From: Mytilus galloprovincialis
Lineage: Eukaryota > Mollusca > Bivalvia > Mytilida > Mytilidae
Direction of reading: 5' to 3'
Length of the DNA stretch: 64,000 nucleotides
NCBI RefSeq assembly: GCF_965363235.1
Contig: NC_134839.1
Span: 80,253,410 to 80,317,409, forward strand
The notes under the pieces are model-generated. The model saw only the letters and a list, made by a program, of their open reading frames with translations. It was not told the origin of the DNA and searched no databases. The position numbers were made by a program, and so were the translations under genes. Of the stretch, positions 48,189 to 63,100 are shown piece after piece. The stretch's first letter is position 1. Each line of letters begins with the position of its first letter.

Positions 48189-51100
48189 TTATTTGATTTG
48201 TCCATCGTTGTCAGTTTCACTGGAATATTTCCAAGAATGATATATCCTTGTAATATGAACAATAAAAGGTCCAGTTTCTGGGTCACTCAGCCACTGGTGT
48301 AAGGTCAAAGGGCTTTCTAATAGTTGTATCATAGCTGAAATATAAATATTTATTTAGTAATTGTGTAATCTGATAAGCAAATAAATAATATGCGACTCAA
48401 TTGACTGGAATGTCAGATACTATTCATCAGTATGAAAATATTAAGATTCAAACATTATTTTGCAGGTTTTTTCTTTGAGGTCAACTTAAGTAAATTGATG
48501 AGATCCCAGGTCCTGTATGCAACTTTTGTCATTTTGATTAAGAACAAAAACTTTGTAAGAGTTCCACGGAACCCAGTGTCTCGCCTACTTTTGCTGTTAA
48601 TCGCAGACTCAACAAAAATGAGGAAAGACATCATGTGGAAATTTATTTTTACAAAATTTTCTTCTTGACACTATTTTATGATCATAAACAAGCTTCTGTC
48701 CAAGTTTGGTACAAATCAAGGATAGTTTATGAAAGTTATTAAAATTTTAAAAACTTTAACCACAGAGTGAATGTAATGTTTCCTCGCAGAAAAAGTAAGT
48801 CCATTTATAAGTAAAATACGGAAAAAATGGAATTTTTTTTTACAAAACTTACTTCTGGATACTTTCTTATGATCATAAACAAGCTTCTGTCTAAGTTTGG
48901 TAGAAATTCAATATAGTTTAAGAAAGTTATAAAAAATTTCAAAAACTTTAACCACAGAGTGAATATTTGTGGACGCCGCCGCCGACGACGACGCTGACGA
49001 CGGAATGTAGGATCGCTTAGTCTCGCTTTTTCGACTTAAGTCGAAGGCTCGACAAAAACTATAATAGATTAAAACTTTGTTTTCTCATTTGATATGTTTC
49101 ATAATATGTTAATATCAATTCAGAAAGTTTTGCTTGCTATGTATTTGTGATAATCAGGGGTTTCATTATCTTTCATGTTGACTGGTACTTTCCACCTTTC
49201 TAGGTGGTACTTTTCAATTTATTCCATGAATATCTTATATAAAAATTCCTACATTTAGGCGGTACTTGTCAATGGCATAGGAGGGTAAAAGTACCAGGTA
49301 CCGCCTCCTAATGAATGGCCTGGATAAAAGAAACAAATTCAAACAATTAAAAAAATATTTGCATTAAACTTGTTTGCTTTTGTTATAGATTGAATATCTA
49401 ATCATTGATGCTTTGAGAGGCACATATTCTAGTTATTAGTTAAAATCTGAAGAAAAACAGTACACTAACTTTATCTATCAATTCTAAAGATTACATCAAA
49501 CTGTTACTGACATCTTACCTAATAAACATCTTGGATTATTTAAGCCCAGCTGAACATTTGGATTTGATACTAAAGCTTTGTACATTTGACTAGATGAATC
49601 CAAACCTTCTGGTTCACTTTCCTCAATTCTTGTTTTTCTGTCTCCTAGCAACCACTCACACTGAAAATATTAAAACAAAAATCTTTAGTAATAGTCATTT
49701 TTTGTTGAATACATTACACTTCCTTTTCAATTATAAAATCATAATTATGAAAAGTTGAAGTTGAACTTGACAGTTGTGCAAGTAATTTTATTTAAACCTG
49801 CTTTTCCTCTTCAACATAAACAGATCTAGATTTTTTATAATTTAAATAAAACATGTGTTCACAGGTTGAATATCTGTTGTTTATGTCTACATATTACTGC
49901 AAAACACTTCAAATGATTGTGACTCAGACATGTCCTTTACCATGTTTACAATAAATTAAAATACTTTATTTTTAAAGATGGTCCACTGTTCATTTTTTCA
50001 CCCTGTTCATAAATCAGAAGTTCTGCACTGTAATAAGATTAAAAGTTGTACAGACAAATGTATAATAGGAAGATTTACTACTATTATTGTACTGGCACAC
50101 AAAAAAATTACATACTAAAAGAGAGTTCTGATGGCTCAGAAATATCTCAAATCTAATTTATAGCAAGAATGCGTCCAAAGCACTATAAGTTTCAATGTTC
50201 AATGGACCGTGAAATTGGGTAAAAAATAATTTGGCATTAAAATTAGAAAGATCATACCATAGTGAACATGTGTACTAAGTTTCAAGTTGATTGAACTTCA
50301 ACTTCATCAAAAACTACATTGACCAAAAACTTTAGCCTGAAGCGGGACAGACGAACGAACGGACGGAGGAACGGACGCACAGACCAGAAAACATAATGCT
50401 CCTCTACTATCATAGGTGGGGCATAAAAAGAATTCAAATAAGTTCTTCACTAGCTCTCTCCCTTTTTCATCACTGTCAGTAGAAGTTTGACAGACTAAAC
50501 TTAATTTGATATGGCCTTTAATGATATAAGCTTCTGTTATATGTGGTACAATAACATCACAACTTAAGGGTTGCCTATGCCATATTCATATTCAGACACA
50601 TCCATAACTTACAGCACCATTCTGTTCATTCCTGGAAACCTTTAAAGCTTCAATAACTTCTGCCTCATCAAATCCCATCTCTACAAGATTTAACAAGGCC
50701 TGTGGATTAGGTTTGAATTCTTTCTTCCCCAGAGCTCGTAGAGACTGAAGATTACTTTGATCTGTATCTTCCTTTATGGTTTCTGGTAAAGTTATTCCTG
50801 TGGCACCTTCTACCTGTAAAGTAAAACAAACAGTTGCTATAATTAGTTTGTATGAATGCCTTTTTACTTGTATAATAAGATAGTATGAATGACTTTACCT
50901 TGCTATAATTAGATTGTATGAATGCCTTCCTTTTTTCTATAATAAGATTGTATGAATGTCTTTTTCCCTTGCTATAATTAGAAAGTATGAATGCCTTTTT
51001 GTCTTGCTATAATTAGATAGTATGAATGACTTTTTCTCTTGCTATAATTAGATTGTATGAATGCCTTCCTTTTTCTCTTGCTATAATTAGATTGTATCAA

Positions 51101-54100
51101 TGTCTTTTCCCTTGCTATAATTAGATAGTATGAATGCCTTTTTCTCTTGCTATAATTAGATAGTATGAATGCCTTTTTCTCTTGCTATAATTAGATAGTA
51201 TGAATGCCTTTTTCTCTTGCTATAATTAGATAGTATGAATGCCTTTTTCTCTTGCTATAATTAGATAGTATGAATGCCTTTTTCTCTTGCTATAATTAGA
51301 TAGTATGAATGCCTTTTTCTCTTGCTTTAATTAGATTGTATGAATGCCTTTTTCTCTTGCTATAATTAGATTGTATGAATGACTTTTCCTTGCTATAATT
51401 AGATTGTATGAATGACTTTTCCCTTGCTATAATTAGATTGTATGAATGACTTTTCCCTTGCTATAATTAGATTGTATGAATGACTTTTCCCTTGCTATCA
51501 TTATATTGTATGAATGCCTTTTTCCTATCTCTAAAACAAAATTCTAACCCTTTTGGTCCATGTTATATGTGAGAAATATGTTTTTGGAGTTTAGGATGAT
51601 GTTCATTTTCACTGAATTGGTACACATTTTTATTTAGGGGCAAGCTGACATGGCTGAGGACCACCTCCCAGTGCTGAATTGGAGAAAATCTTGCATGACA
51701 TATTTTTAATCATATTAACAGCAGTAATATATGAGCTGTTACGGAAAGAAATAGACCTTATGCAAGTGAACATATTATAGTCGCCGTCACGTAAAATTGG
51801 CACCATGTTTTTTGTCAAAATTTTCTTAAATATCGACCGCGTTTACTAAAGATCATGTTTTTCAATTAGCGGAATCAAATATCATTCCAAAAAACAACTA
51901 CTGTCCTACCTTTTATTGTGTTTACACTGTATAATCCTGACCTTCACATAATCCAAGATTAATTTGTATGGTGGAATCCGACATTGTTATTACCGGAAGT
52001 GTTGCCGTGGAGTTCCACGTGCTCTCAATTTTCTTGTGTCTCTCGGAGCTTTTCGTCATCTTTACGTAAAAAGCGCGGGAAATTGTATCATCAATGACAA
52101 TGATATTACCGGAGAGTAACGAATGTTATGGAATAAGGGACCTTCATAGAAACCAAGATGGCGGTTATACAATGTAAATAATCTTGAAAAATGTGAAGGT
52201 CAGGATTATACAGTGCAAACACAATAAAAGGTAGGACAGTAGTGGATATTTGGACAGGATTTTACTTCCGCTAAAAGAAAAACATCATCTTGAGTAAACG
52301 CGGCTGATATTTAAAATTTTTTTAACAAAAAACATGGTGCCAATTTTACATGACGGCGACTATAGTATGAAATTCAAAACAGTTAGCTGTGGCCATTGAT
52401 TGACACATTAAAATCATTCATTGACTGGGACAATTTAGGTGAACGTTTGTATGTAACGACCAATGCTCACTATGTACTTTTTAAAGACACTTAAACTATG
52501 GGGTCACCAAAGGTTCTCAACACCTAAATAAAGTAATTCGAAAAATTAATCAGAAATAACACGATATTTTGATTTATATCAATTATATAAATCAAAACAC
52601 AAAGGTTATTCCTGATTAATTTTTCGAATTATTTTATAATTAAAGGCGTTAAGAAACCTTTGTTGGCCCCACAGTTTAAATGTCTATCGTAGGTACGTCA
52701 TGAACAGTGGTTGTTACAGACAAACGTTCACGTAAATTGTCCCAGTCAATGGATGATTTTGATGGGTCAATCAATGGCCACAGCTACACTGTTTTGAATT
52801 TCATACTATACATATGCATGTATAGGACTTTGACTGATTCTGCAACATTTAAATACAAAATAAACTAGAGGCTCTAAAGAGCCTGTGTCGCTCACCTTGG
52901 TCTATGTGACTATTAAACAAAGGAAGCAGATGGATTCATGACAAAATTGTATTTTGGTGATGGTGATGTGTTTGTACATCTTACTTTACTGAACATCCTT
53001 GCTGCTTACAATTATCTCTATCTATAATGAACTTGGCCCAGTAGTTTCAGTGGAAAATGTTAGTAAAAATTTACAAATTTTATAAAAATTGTTGAAAATT
53101 GACTATAAAGGACAATAACTCCTTAGGGGGTCAATTGACCATTTCGGTCATGTTGACTTATTTGTAAATCTTACTTTGCTGAACATTATTGCTGTTTACA
53201 GTTTATCTCTATCTATAATAATATTCAAGACAATAACCAAAAACAGCAAAATTTCCTTAAAATTACCAATTCAGGGGCAGCAACCCAACAACGGGTTGTC
53301 CGATTTATCTGAAAATTTCAGGGCAGATAGATCTTGACCTGATAAACAATCTAACCCCCATGTCAGATTTGCTCTAAACGCTTTGGTTTTTGAGTTATAA
53401 GCCAAAAACTGCATTTTACCCCTATGTTCTATTTTTAGCCATGGTGGCCATCTTGGTTGGATGGCCAGGTCATCGGACACATTTTTTAAACTAGATACCC
53501 CAAAGATGATTGTGGATAAGTTTGGATTAATTTGGCCCAGTAGTTTCAGAGGAGAAGATTTTTGTAAAAGATTACTAAGATTTACGAAAAATGGTTAAAA
53601 ATTGACTATAAAGGGCAATAACTCCTAAAGGGGTCAACTGACCATTTCGGTCATGTTGACTTATCTGTAAATCTGACTTTGCTGAACATAATGGCTGTTT
53701 ACAGTTTATCTCTATCTATAATAATATACAAGATAATAACCAAAATTTGGCCCAGTAGTTTCAGAGGAGAAGATTTTTGTAAAAGTTAACGATGCCGGAC
53801 GACGCCGGACGACGCCGGACGCCAAGTGATGAGAAAAGCTCACTTGGCCCTTTGGGCCAGGTGAGCTAAAAATGAATTTCAATCTGTTCTATAGAGTTCT
53901 TATTTCAACTTAAGGCTTCATATTGTGTCAAGCAGCTGGTATTTTACAATATCAATATGATGAATTTTGGGATTGTATTTAAGTGTTTTTCTTTATTTCA
54001 CCAGCAAACAGAAAGATGAATTGATAAGTTCAGGTCAATGTGATAGTTTTGTCTTGCAATGGGCCACCTATATAAATATAAGGAAATGTGATTTCAAATG

Positions 54101-57100
54101 AGACAACCATCTAAAGACCATAAAACAAAGCTGTGAACAATCACAGGTCCCCTCAAGAGTTGGTGCGCATGGAATTGGGTTAAAATGGATTAAACCTTTT
54201 ATACAATAGTTTTTAACAGGAAATAACTGTAGTCAACTCTTGAAGTCAGCCAGACCAGAGTAATATTTCCAGATACCTGTAGTTCGACTTAAACAAATAC
54301 CAGAAGGTTGACAGACCAAGGGACATTACTCTTGCTTATCTTAGTAAAGCTAAATCCAGAAGAATATGGTTAGGGAATCTATATTCTGGTCTGAGATAAA
54401 AGTATTTGTTTTTAAAGTTCATTCTCATATACAAGAGAGTTAAGAAAATTTTGATTGAAATGTATAATAAAGGGTTAAAGGCCTTATTTAAACTAAAAAA
54501 ATGTTTCTCAGGTCATAAACCAAAAATAAAAACTCTCATTCATGTTTTTGACCATACAGTTAAATCCGTCTTAATGTATGGCAGTGAAATATGGGGTGAC
54601 ATTAACTTTCACAAACTAAACACTCAAGGGGATAACTATTTCAAAAAACTATGTGGAGACCTGGCAGTAGAGAAGGCTCATTTAAGCTTTTGTAAATTTA
54701 TACTTGGAGTAAGTAAAAAAGCAACAAATATTGCAGTTATGGGTGAACTGGGCAGATATCCTCTATTTTTGGAGGTTTTGTTAAATATGTTTAAATATTA
54801 TATACGTTTAAAAAAATCTGATGACTTATTATTAAAAGAGGCTTTCAACCTCTCAAAATCTCTACATGATGAGCAGAAAAAGAGCTAGTATACCAGTATT
54901 CAAACTTTATTTAAATACTTTAGCATCAATGAAAATTATGCACTTAATTTAAAGACGAAGTTAAAAAACTATTTATGCAAAAAGATGCAATCAAAATATG
55001 ATTTAATATGGCAAACTGAGCTTAATAATGATTTCAGAGGCAATAAACTATATGGTAACAAGCTCAGAACTTATAGACTTTTTAAAAGCAGATTTTGCTT
55101 AGAAAATTACCTTTTGCAGGAAAATTTTAGATATAGACATTATTTAACAAAATTCCGTATCAGTGCTCACGATTTAGAGATTGAGAGGGGAAGGTACAAA
55201 AATCTGACAGTGTCAAAACGTATCTGTAAATTGTGCGGTACTGAGGTTGAGGATGAAATTCATTTTCTTCTTCAGTGCCACAAACTTTCAAATATTCGTT
55301 TCAACTTTTTAAATGAAATAAAACAACGGTTTAAAAATTTTAGTGGTTTAGATATTAAATCACAATTTATTTGGCTAATGTCGTCTGAAGATACTTTCAT
55401 ACTCCAGAAACTCGGAGAATTATTGGAAAATTTATCCTCATATAGGAAAGTTTCCTTAAAAGATATATAGATATAGAAATGCCCAGTGACCCCCCTTATA
55501 TTATTAAACACTGTGCTTGTTGTATTCTTGTACTTGTCTTAATAAATATTTTTTGGTTTGGTTGTTTTTTTGTTGTTTTTTTTTATAACATTGTGTCTTA
55601 ATCATATTGAATCACTTGTAATCATTTGTATGTAATTAATGTTGATTGTTCTGCTCCTTGTGGGCGCTTTGATTAGCAATAAAATATATTTGAATTTGAA
55701 TTTGAATTTGATTTCTTTGCACTTTCTTTTATTTCAAATTTTTTCTGCAAGAGAAAATACATGAAGATAACAAGAATGTGTCCAAAGTACATGGATGCCC
55801 ATCTCGCACTAACATTTTCTATGTTCAGTGGACCTTGAAATTGGGATAAACACTCCAATTTGGCATTAAAATTAGAAATATCATATCATAAGGAACATTT
55901 GTACTAAGTTTCAAGCTATTTGGACTTCAACATCATCAAAAACTACCTTGACCAAAAACTTTAACCTGAAGGGGGACAGACGGACAGACAGAAGGACAAA
56001 CAAATGGACGCACAAACTAGAAAACATAATGCCCCTATACTATTGCAGATGGGGCATAAAAAGATGCAGATTGAGTAGTTTTTATCTAATCATTAAGTCT
56101 TAATGGTAGTAAATAGTTTTTAAATTATTTTTCATAAAATGTAACACTAAATATCTATTGTTGTGATCAAAAATAATCATAGGTGAACACTCGATAAAAA
56201 AGATATCATAAATCAATCCAGTGGTCAGTCACCAGAAATTTGATTACATGAAGAACCTTTAAACCATTTAAATACCATAGGTAATGTTTTGACATATTTG
56301 TTTTTATATTTAGAGACAAATAATGCAGTCTGAATGTTTATGTTAACCTTGAATTCGAAAATATGGTTTGAGCAAACTGAAATTTCAGCTCATCCTATTT
56401 GACTCATTAGGAGTTGAAATACATAAATTTATATGGGACAAAGCTAGGGACCATGGGAAAACTTTAACTCATCAGAAAGGAGTAGGTCCAGTAAGACCCC
56501 TTTTTGGCCCCAAAATATAGCAGTTTTACAAAGTTGTTAAAATGTAAACTTTTAGTTATTTATTGGACAGTAGAATGCTTCTGCTCCATAAATATGGGCT
56601 GTTTTTGACATAACAATGCACATATATCGGGTACTAGCACCATAAAGTCATGCTAAATTACTGAAATCTTCACAATTCTAGCATTTTAGTTAAATTTTAG
56701 ACGGTTTTCATGTAAAACGAAAGTGGCCGCATTCGTGTTCATCCTTAATATTGAAATATAAGTTGTATTTTATGATAATACATAATATATATAAAGGTTG
56801 AGGATGAACAAATTGAACACGAATGCGGCCACTTTCATTTTTGACAAAAACCATCTGCAAAGTGACATTTTTCGGCATATTTGGTAGATTTTTCATATTT
56901 GAGCTTGAATCGGATTGTTTTTAATGACTAAATCAGTTAAAATCTTTCACATAAACTAACAGATTCAAATGAAATAGACACTTAAGTGTTTAAAAAGTGG
57001 TCAAAATCCTTCGTCAGATGAACCTGAAATTTGAGGCCAAAATCGGTCCTTACCGGACCTTCTCCTTTCTAGTCAACCGAGTTTGAGACAATGAGGGTTT

Positions 57101-60100
57101 GATTGTATGACAGATATTGTGATGATTGTCTACCTGATCCTCCTGTGTATTTTCTGGTTCAGGGTCTAATGCATGTTGTAATAGCCATTCCATTGCTGAA
57201 TTAAAAGAGTTTCTACAACAGAGACAATACTTTTAACCAAAAATATAAATAAACCAGATGCTCCGCAGGGCGCAGCTTTATACGACCGCAGAAGTTGAAC
57301 CCTGAACGGTTGGGGCAAGTATGGACACAACATTCAAGCTGGATTCAGCTCTAAATTTGGATTGTGATTAAATAGTTGACACTGCATAGGTTTCTGACAC
57401 AGAATGAATGTGGTCTAATGAGACTTAAAATATCTTTTTTGCCTTTCACTATGCTGTTGAATATTAATCCTCTCAAAAAAATGTTTGAAAAAATTTTCTT
57501 TTTATTTATGAAATCTGAAATGAGAAAAATTTACCCCCCCCCCCCCCATTTTTTTTCACATCCCCCTTTCCCTTTTTCCAAAACTGATCTCAATTCAAAT
57601 TTCTAATGGAGTTTGCAACAATAACTACTCATTTAAATACATCATAAAATATTAAAATGTAAAATAAAGAGCTTGTTATCACTGAATGGTAAAGATTGTT
57701 TTAATTTATCAGTAGGTAGTAAAAGTGAATATACATTGTATATTGTGTAAAATAATGATTTAAGTTGATTCAACTACTATTCTGGACAAAGAAAGATAAC
57801 TCCAATTCAATGAAAATTTCTTGCTATTGCACAATATTGTGCAATTAGATATTTCTTGCTATTGCGCAATACTGTGCAATTGAAAATATTTGCTATTGCA
57901 CAATACTGTGCAATTGAAGATTTCTTGCTATTGCGCAATACTGTGCAATTAAAAATTTCTTGCTATTGCACAATAATGTGCAATTGAAGATTTTGCTATT
58001 GCTGAATACTGTGCAATTGAAAATTTCTTGCTATTGCACAATACTTAATATAATAATTTTGGATCCTGAATTGAACCAACTTGAAAACTGGGCCCATAAT
58101 CAAAAATCTAAGTACATGTTTAAATTCAGCATATCAAAAAAGCCCAAGAATTCAATTTTTGTTAAAATCAAACTTAGTTTAATTTTGGACCCTTTGGACT
58201 TTAATGTAGAACAATTTGAAAACGGGACCAAAAATTAAGAATCTACATACACAGTTAGATTTGGCATATCAAAGAACCCCAATTATTCAATTTTTGATGA
58301 AACCAAACAAAGTTTAATTTTGGACCCCGATTTGGACCAACTTGAAAACTGGGCCAATAATCAAAAATCTAAGTACATTTTTAGATTCAGCATATCAAAT
58401 TAAAGAACCCCAAGGATTCAATTTTTGTTAAAATCAAACTAAGTTTAATTTTGGACCCTTTGGACCTTAATGTAGACCAATTTGAAACCGGGACCAAAAA
58501 TTAAGAATCTACATACACAGTTAGATTCGGCATATCAAAGAACCCCAATTATTCAATTTTTGATGAAATCAAACAAAGTTCAATTTTGGACCCTTTGGGC
58601 CCCTTATTCCTAAACTGCTGGGACCAAAACTCCCAAAATCAAACCCAACCTTCCTTTTATGGTCATAAACCTTGTGTTTAAATTTCATAGATTTCTATTT
58701 ACTTATATTAAAGTTATGGTGCGAAAACCAAGAATAATGCTTATTTGGGCCCCTTTTTGGCCCCTAATTCCTAAACTGTTGGGACCTCAACTCCAAAAAT
58801 CAATCCCAACCTTCCTTTTGTGGTCATAAACCTTGTGTCAAAATTTCATAGATTTCTATTTTCTTATACTAAAGTTATTGTGCGAAAACCAAGAATAATG
58901 CTTATTTGGGCCGTTTTTTGGCCCCTAATTCCTGAACTGTTGGAACCTCAACTCCAAAAATCAATCCCAACCTTCCTTTTATGGTCATAAACCTTGTGTC
59001 AAAATTTCATAGATTTTTATTTACTTAAACTAAAGTTATAGTGCGAAAACCAAGAAAATGCTTATTTGGGCCCTTTTAGGCCCCTTATTCCTAAAATGTT
59101 GGGACCAAAACTCCCAAAATCAATCCCAACCTTCCTTTTGTGGTCATAAACCTTGTGTTAAAATTTCATAGATTTCTATTCACTTTTACTAAAGTTAGAG
59201 TGCGAAAACTAAAAGTATTCGGACGACGACGACAACGCAGACGACGACGCCAACGTGATACCAATATACGACCAAAATTTTTTTAATTTTTGCGGTCATA
59301 TAAAAATCATTCAATTATAATAATGCTAGATTTTTGCTAAAACCACATAAAGAATTGCAGTTATACATATTTTTTTATAAAGTTCTTATCACTAATTGAA
59401 AAAATTAAACAAAACATTATCTAAATAAACAATTCTATACTTTTTTGTCATTTGAATAACTCTGTATTGATTTCTAATCTTTGATAGCTAATTATAAATT
59501 TAATCTGAACTTTAATAGAATCTGGCTGATTTAGAGCTCAACAAAGTTCTATAAAAGCACCTGTTTATTGTTGAAGACTTCATTTTCTTACATTTAGTTG
59601 CTATCACATTGGTGTATCTTCATATTTCCTTTTATTCCTTTTAAAATCTCAACATAAAGTGGGTTTTTTTTTTTCTTTGAGAGAAATATATTTCAACTGT
59701 ATAAAGAATATAGCAGCGTAACATATAATAAGACTAGATGATTTTTATTGATTCCAAAATCAAATACTCGTGGAGGATTTTATTTCGTTTATTTCGTGGA
59801 AAGAATATATCCACGAAATTAAAACCCCCACGAAAATTTAACCTCCATATAATACCACTTACATTTAAGGAAACCACAAAATTAAATCCCCATGAAAATT
59901 AATGTTTCTACAGTATTACATATATTGTATGGGATTGCAACCTTAATTTGATATATGGTCACATACAAAGAGACAAGATCCCTTTTGATTTCAATGTCAT
60001 TATGTACAAAGAAAAATCACAAAAATACTGAACACTGAGGAAAATTCAAAAAGAGAAGTCCCTAATCAAATGGCAAAATCAAAAGCTCAAATGTTAACAC

Positions 60101-63100
60101 ATAAAAAAAATGGATAGCAACTGTAATATTCCTGACTTGGTACAGACATTTTCTGATGTAGAAAATGGTGGATTTTACATGTTTACAAAACCGACTGCAA
60201 TTTACACATCAATGTGGTTTTAGGATACTGAGTTAAGAACAAGTCAACATATTGGAAAACAACTTGACTTAGATGTCACATCACACGTAAAGAGAAGAAA
60301 ATCTTAACTGATATTGAAGAAACTTTGTTTAAGGTAAAGGTCATGGTTAACCCTTCTGTAGGTTGTTCCTTACTTTGTTTGTTCTAAAGCTTTGGTTACT
60401 TTGGACTCAGAGAAACCCATGTCTGTTAGTTGTTTTACTAAATCTTTATCAGCCATTACTTCTGTCTCATTTGATAAACCTGCTAATTAAATCAAAATCA
60501 ATCAATCAATAAATATATCCTAGAAAAATATTTTCCCTATAACTTAGATTGAAACAAACTAATAAGCAAAAGATTTAGAAAATAGAAAATGAACTACACG
60601 ATTATTTTTCAATGTTTTGAAATACCTAGCATTCTCTATTGTCTAATTGAGATGAAAGACCTTTTAACAATGTTTTGGGTATATAACTATGCTTTAACTA
60701 TTGGCTTACCAATTGCAAATTCATTTTTTCTTCAAATATTCCATGGTAATCGAAGTATGTGTGACATCCTGAACTGACAATTTAACTATTAACAAATAAG
60801 TCATTAAATTTTAAAATGAAAGACGTGTTTATATCAAAGTTATTTTTAATACATGTTATTGTACTAGTGTTCCTAATAACATATTTGAACCACATGGTAA
60901 TACTATTTGCATTGACAGCATTGCACTGTACATGCTTTTAATATAACATCAAACTTTGACATGCATTTGGCGGAAATTTCCACAAGTTGATTCATCTGAA
61001 AAAAGAATTAAAACTGCAACTAGAGAACTCTTGTGGCTGACTTGTCTTGTAGTTTGAAAAATCAAAGCCGCTTGTATATATGTACAAAATGTATGTATAA
61101 AAAAAGGCCTCACAAAAGACTTACCTTCAGCCCCTTTGAACAATTTAGATACATCTGGATTCATACATAGCAATTTCTGTGATAACTCCACCAAAGCTAC
61201 CAAAATCTTTTGCAACTCTGAATGAAACTAAATAAAAATACAAATAAACTGGGAGTTAGTCTAAAAATGTTTCCCCCCCCTAAACAAGTTCCTTTTTCAG
61301 GAACTGTAAGAAATAATTCAAGATATTAAGCTTATCTCTGAACTGACCTGAAGCAAAGAAGTCTTTATCATTCACTTTTGAGAATGCAAATGTTATAACA
61401 ATGTCTTATGTAATTCATAAGGTAAAAATCTGATTTTGTTTGATTTTTTTTAGGGCAGACTTGCAGTCCCTCTATGTTCATGTACAAAGATTGATGTAAT
61501 CCAATATATAGAAAGAGAATTTTGTGTTTCTTATATTTTAAGAAAACATATAAAATAAAGAATTATTTTTACATATTGAAAATGATCATTTGAAAATTTA
61601 GCACCCTACATGAAGAGCGTATTTAACTAAGTGACAAACATACATCATCATTAGAGACTTCAGGCTGAGGTCCTCTTTTAGTAGCTGACAGTTCTCCTGT
61701 TATTTCTTTAATTTCTTCAGCTGTTGGTCCTTTCCTGCTCTCGTCTTTCTTTTCAGATAAATAATATAAACACATCAATTTACAGTCTTTAAAAGTTTAA
61801 TATTGTCTAATTATAAATTATTCAAGTTATAAATTTTACAGATATGCATGTACATTCAACAAAGACAATTTGAATGAAAAACTAAATATTTATTTGTGCA
61901 AGCAAGAAATTAAAGAAATACCATATTTACATTTGTAGGTGCATTTGCAAATTTCCAGTCACTAATGTTATTTTATTAGTACTAATTAGTGTCTAAAAGA
62001 ATCAGTTTCTTTGTAGCAGTTTCTGTTTTATGAAGGGTTATTTTTTAGGAAACGGAAGACGTTTAGGGAGATGAGGACAGTACATTATTCAGTCTGTTGA
62101 CAATGCCATTTTAAAAAAGCGAAAATCAAAACTGAATTTCAGTCTATTGATTAATATATGTAATATACAGTATATAATTATAGTAAGTGTATTCATAGGA
62201 TAATTATCTCGTCCAATCTTACATTTACCAGGCCATCTTTACTCTCTAAAGGTGAGGGTGTCAATCTTTTCTTCAGCAACAACAGTTCATCTGAAAAATA
62301 TAAAATATTTATTGTCTAATCCATACTTTACTACAAATAAAAATCGGATTCAAATCATTTTAAAAATCTGCATTTTTTTCTCCATTGCAGTAGCAATGGA
62401 AGTTTTTTATATAAACTTTTTGTTCAGTATGTACATTTTACATGTAATGTACATGGTATAGGGAGCCAGTATACATGTAGGTTAAAATGGTAAAAAAATA
62501 TTTTGACAATAAGGAAACAACAAAGTGTTCTCAGTTATTGAAATCAAGCTGAAGTACTTGCTATGCCAATGCTTTGCATAGTCTTTATTCTTATTGATAC
62601 AGCTATTCAAAAACACATGTACATTGTACAGTACAAGACAGGATGTACTAGTATATTTCATTATTTGAAAGCAATACATGTAAATGTACTTAGTAACCAT
62701 GAAATTCTTAATGACTAAATTTGAAACAAACAGAAATTACCACAATATGACATAGGATGAGACAACAAAAGCTGACCATGGACATATACATGTAGTAAGA
62801 GGTACACGACTTAAAAATGTTTTGAAAGTCGAATACTTTTGCCATTTGTATTTAGCAGAGGTGATTTATTCTTATCACACATTACCATTTTCTTTGACTC
62901 CTTCTTCTGATATCGTTTTCTCTTCAGATAACACCTGACCAGTTCTTACGAGTAAAACCTTGTGGTACAACGAAGTTTTAATGCTTTCTGCTGGGTCATT
63001 AAAGTGACTTAAAGACATTATTTTTAGTTCGTCAATCTTTATATTCGAGTTCAGGTCGATCACATAGTTACGTCCATCCATATGGCAAATCCTTATTCTC

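Noticed and set aside
50832-51535. CRISPR-like regular array
   Set aside because: Units are contiguous 35-bp tandem repeats with no unique spacers, in animal DNA.
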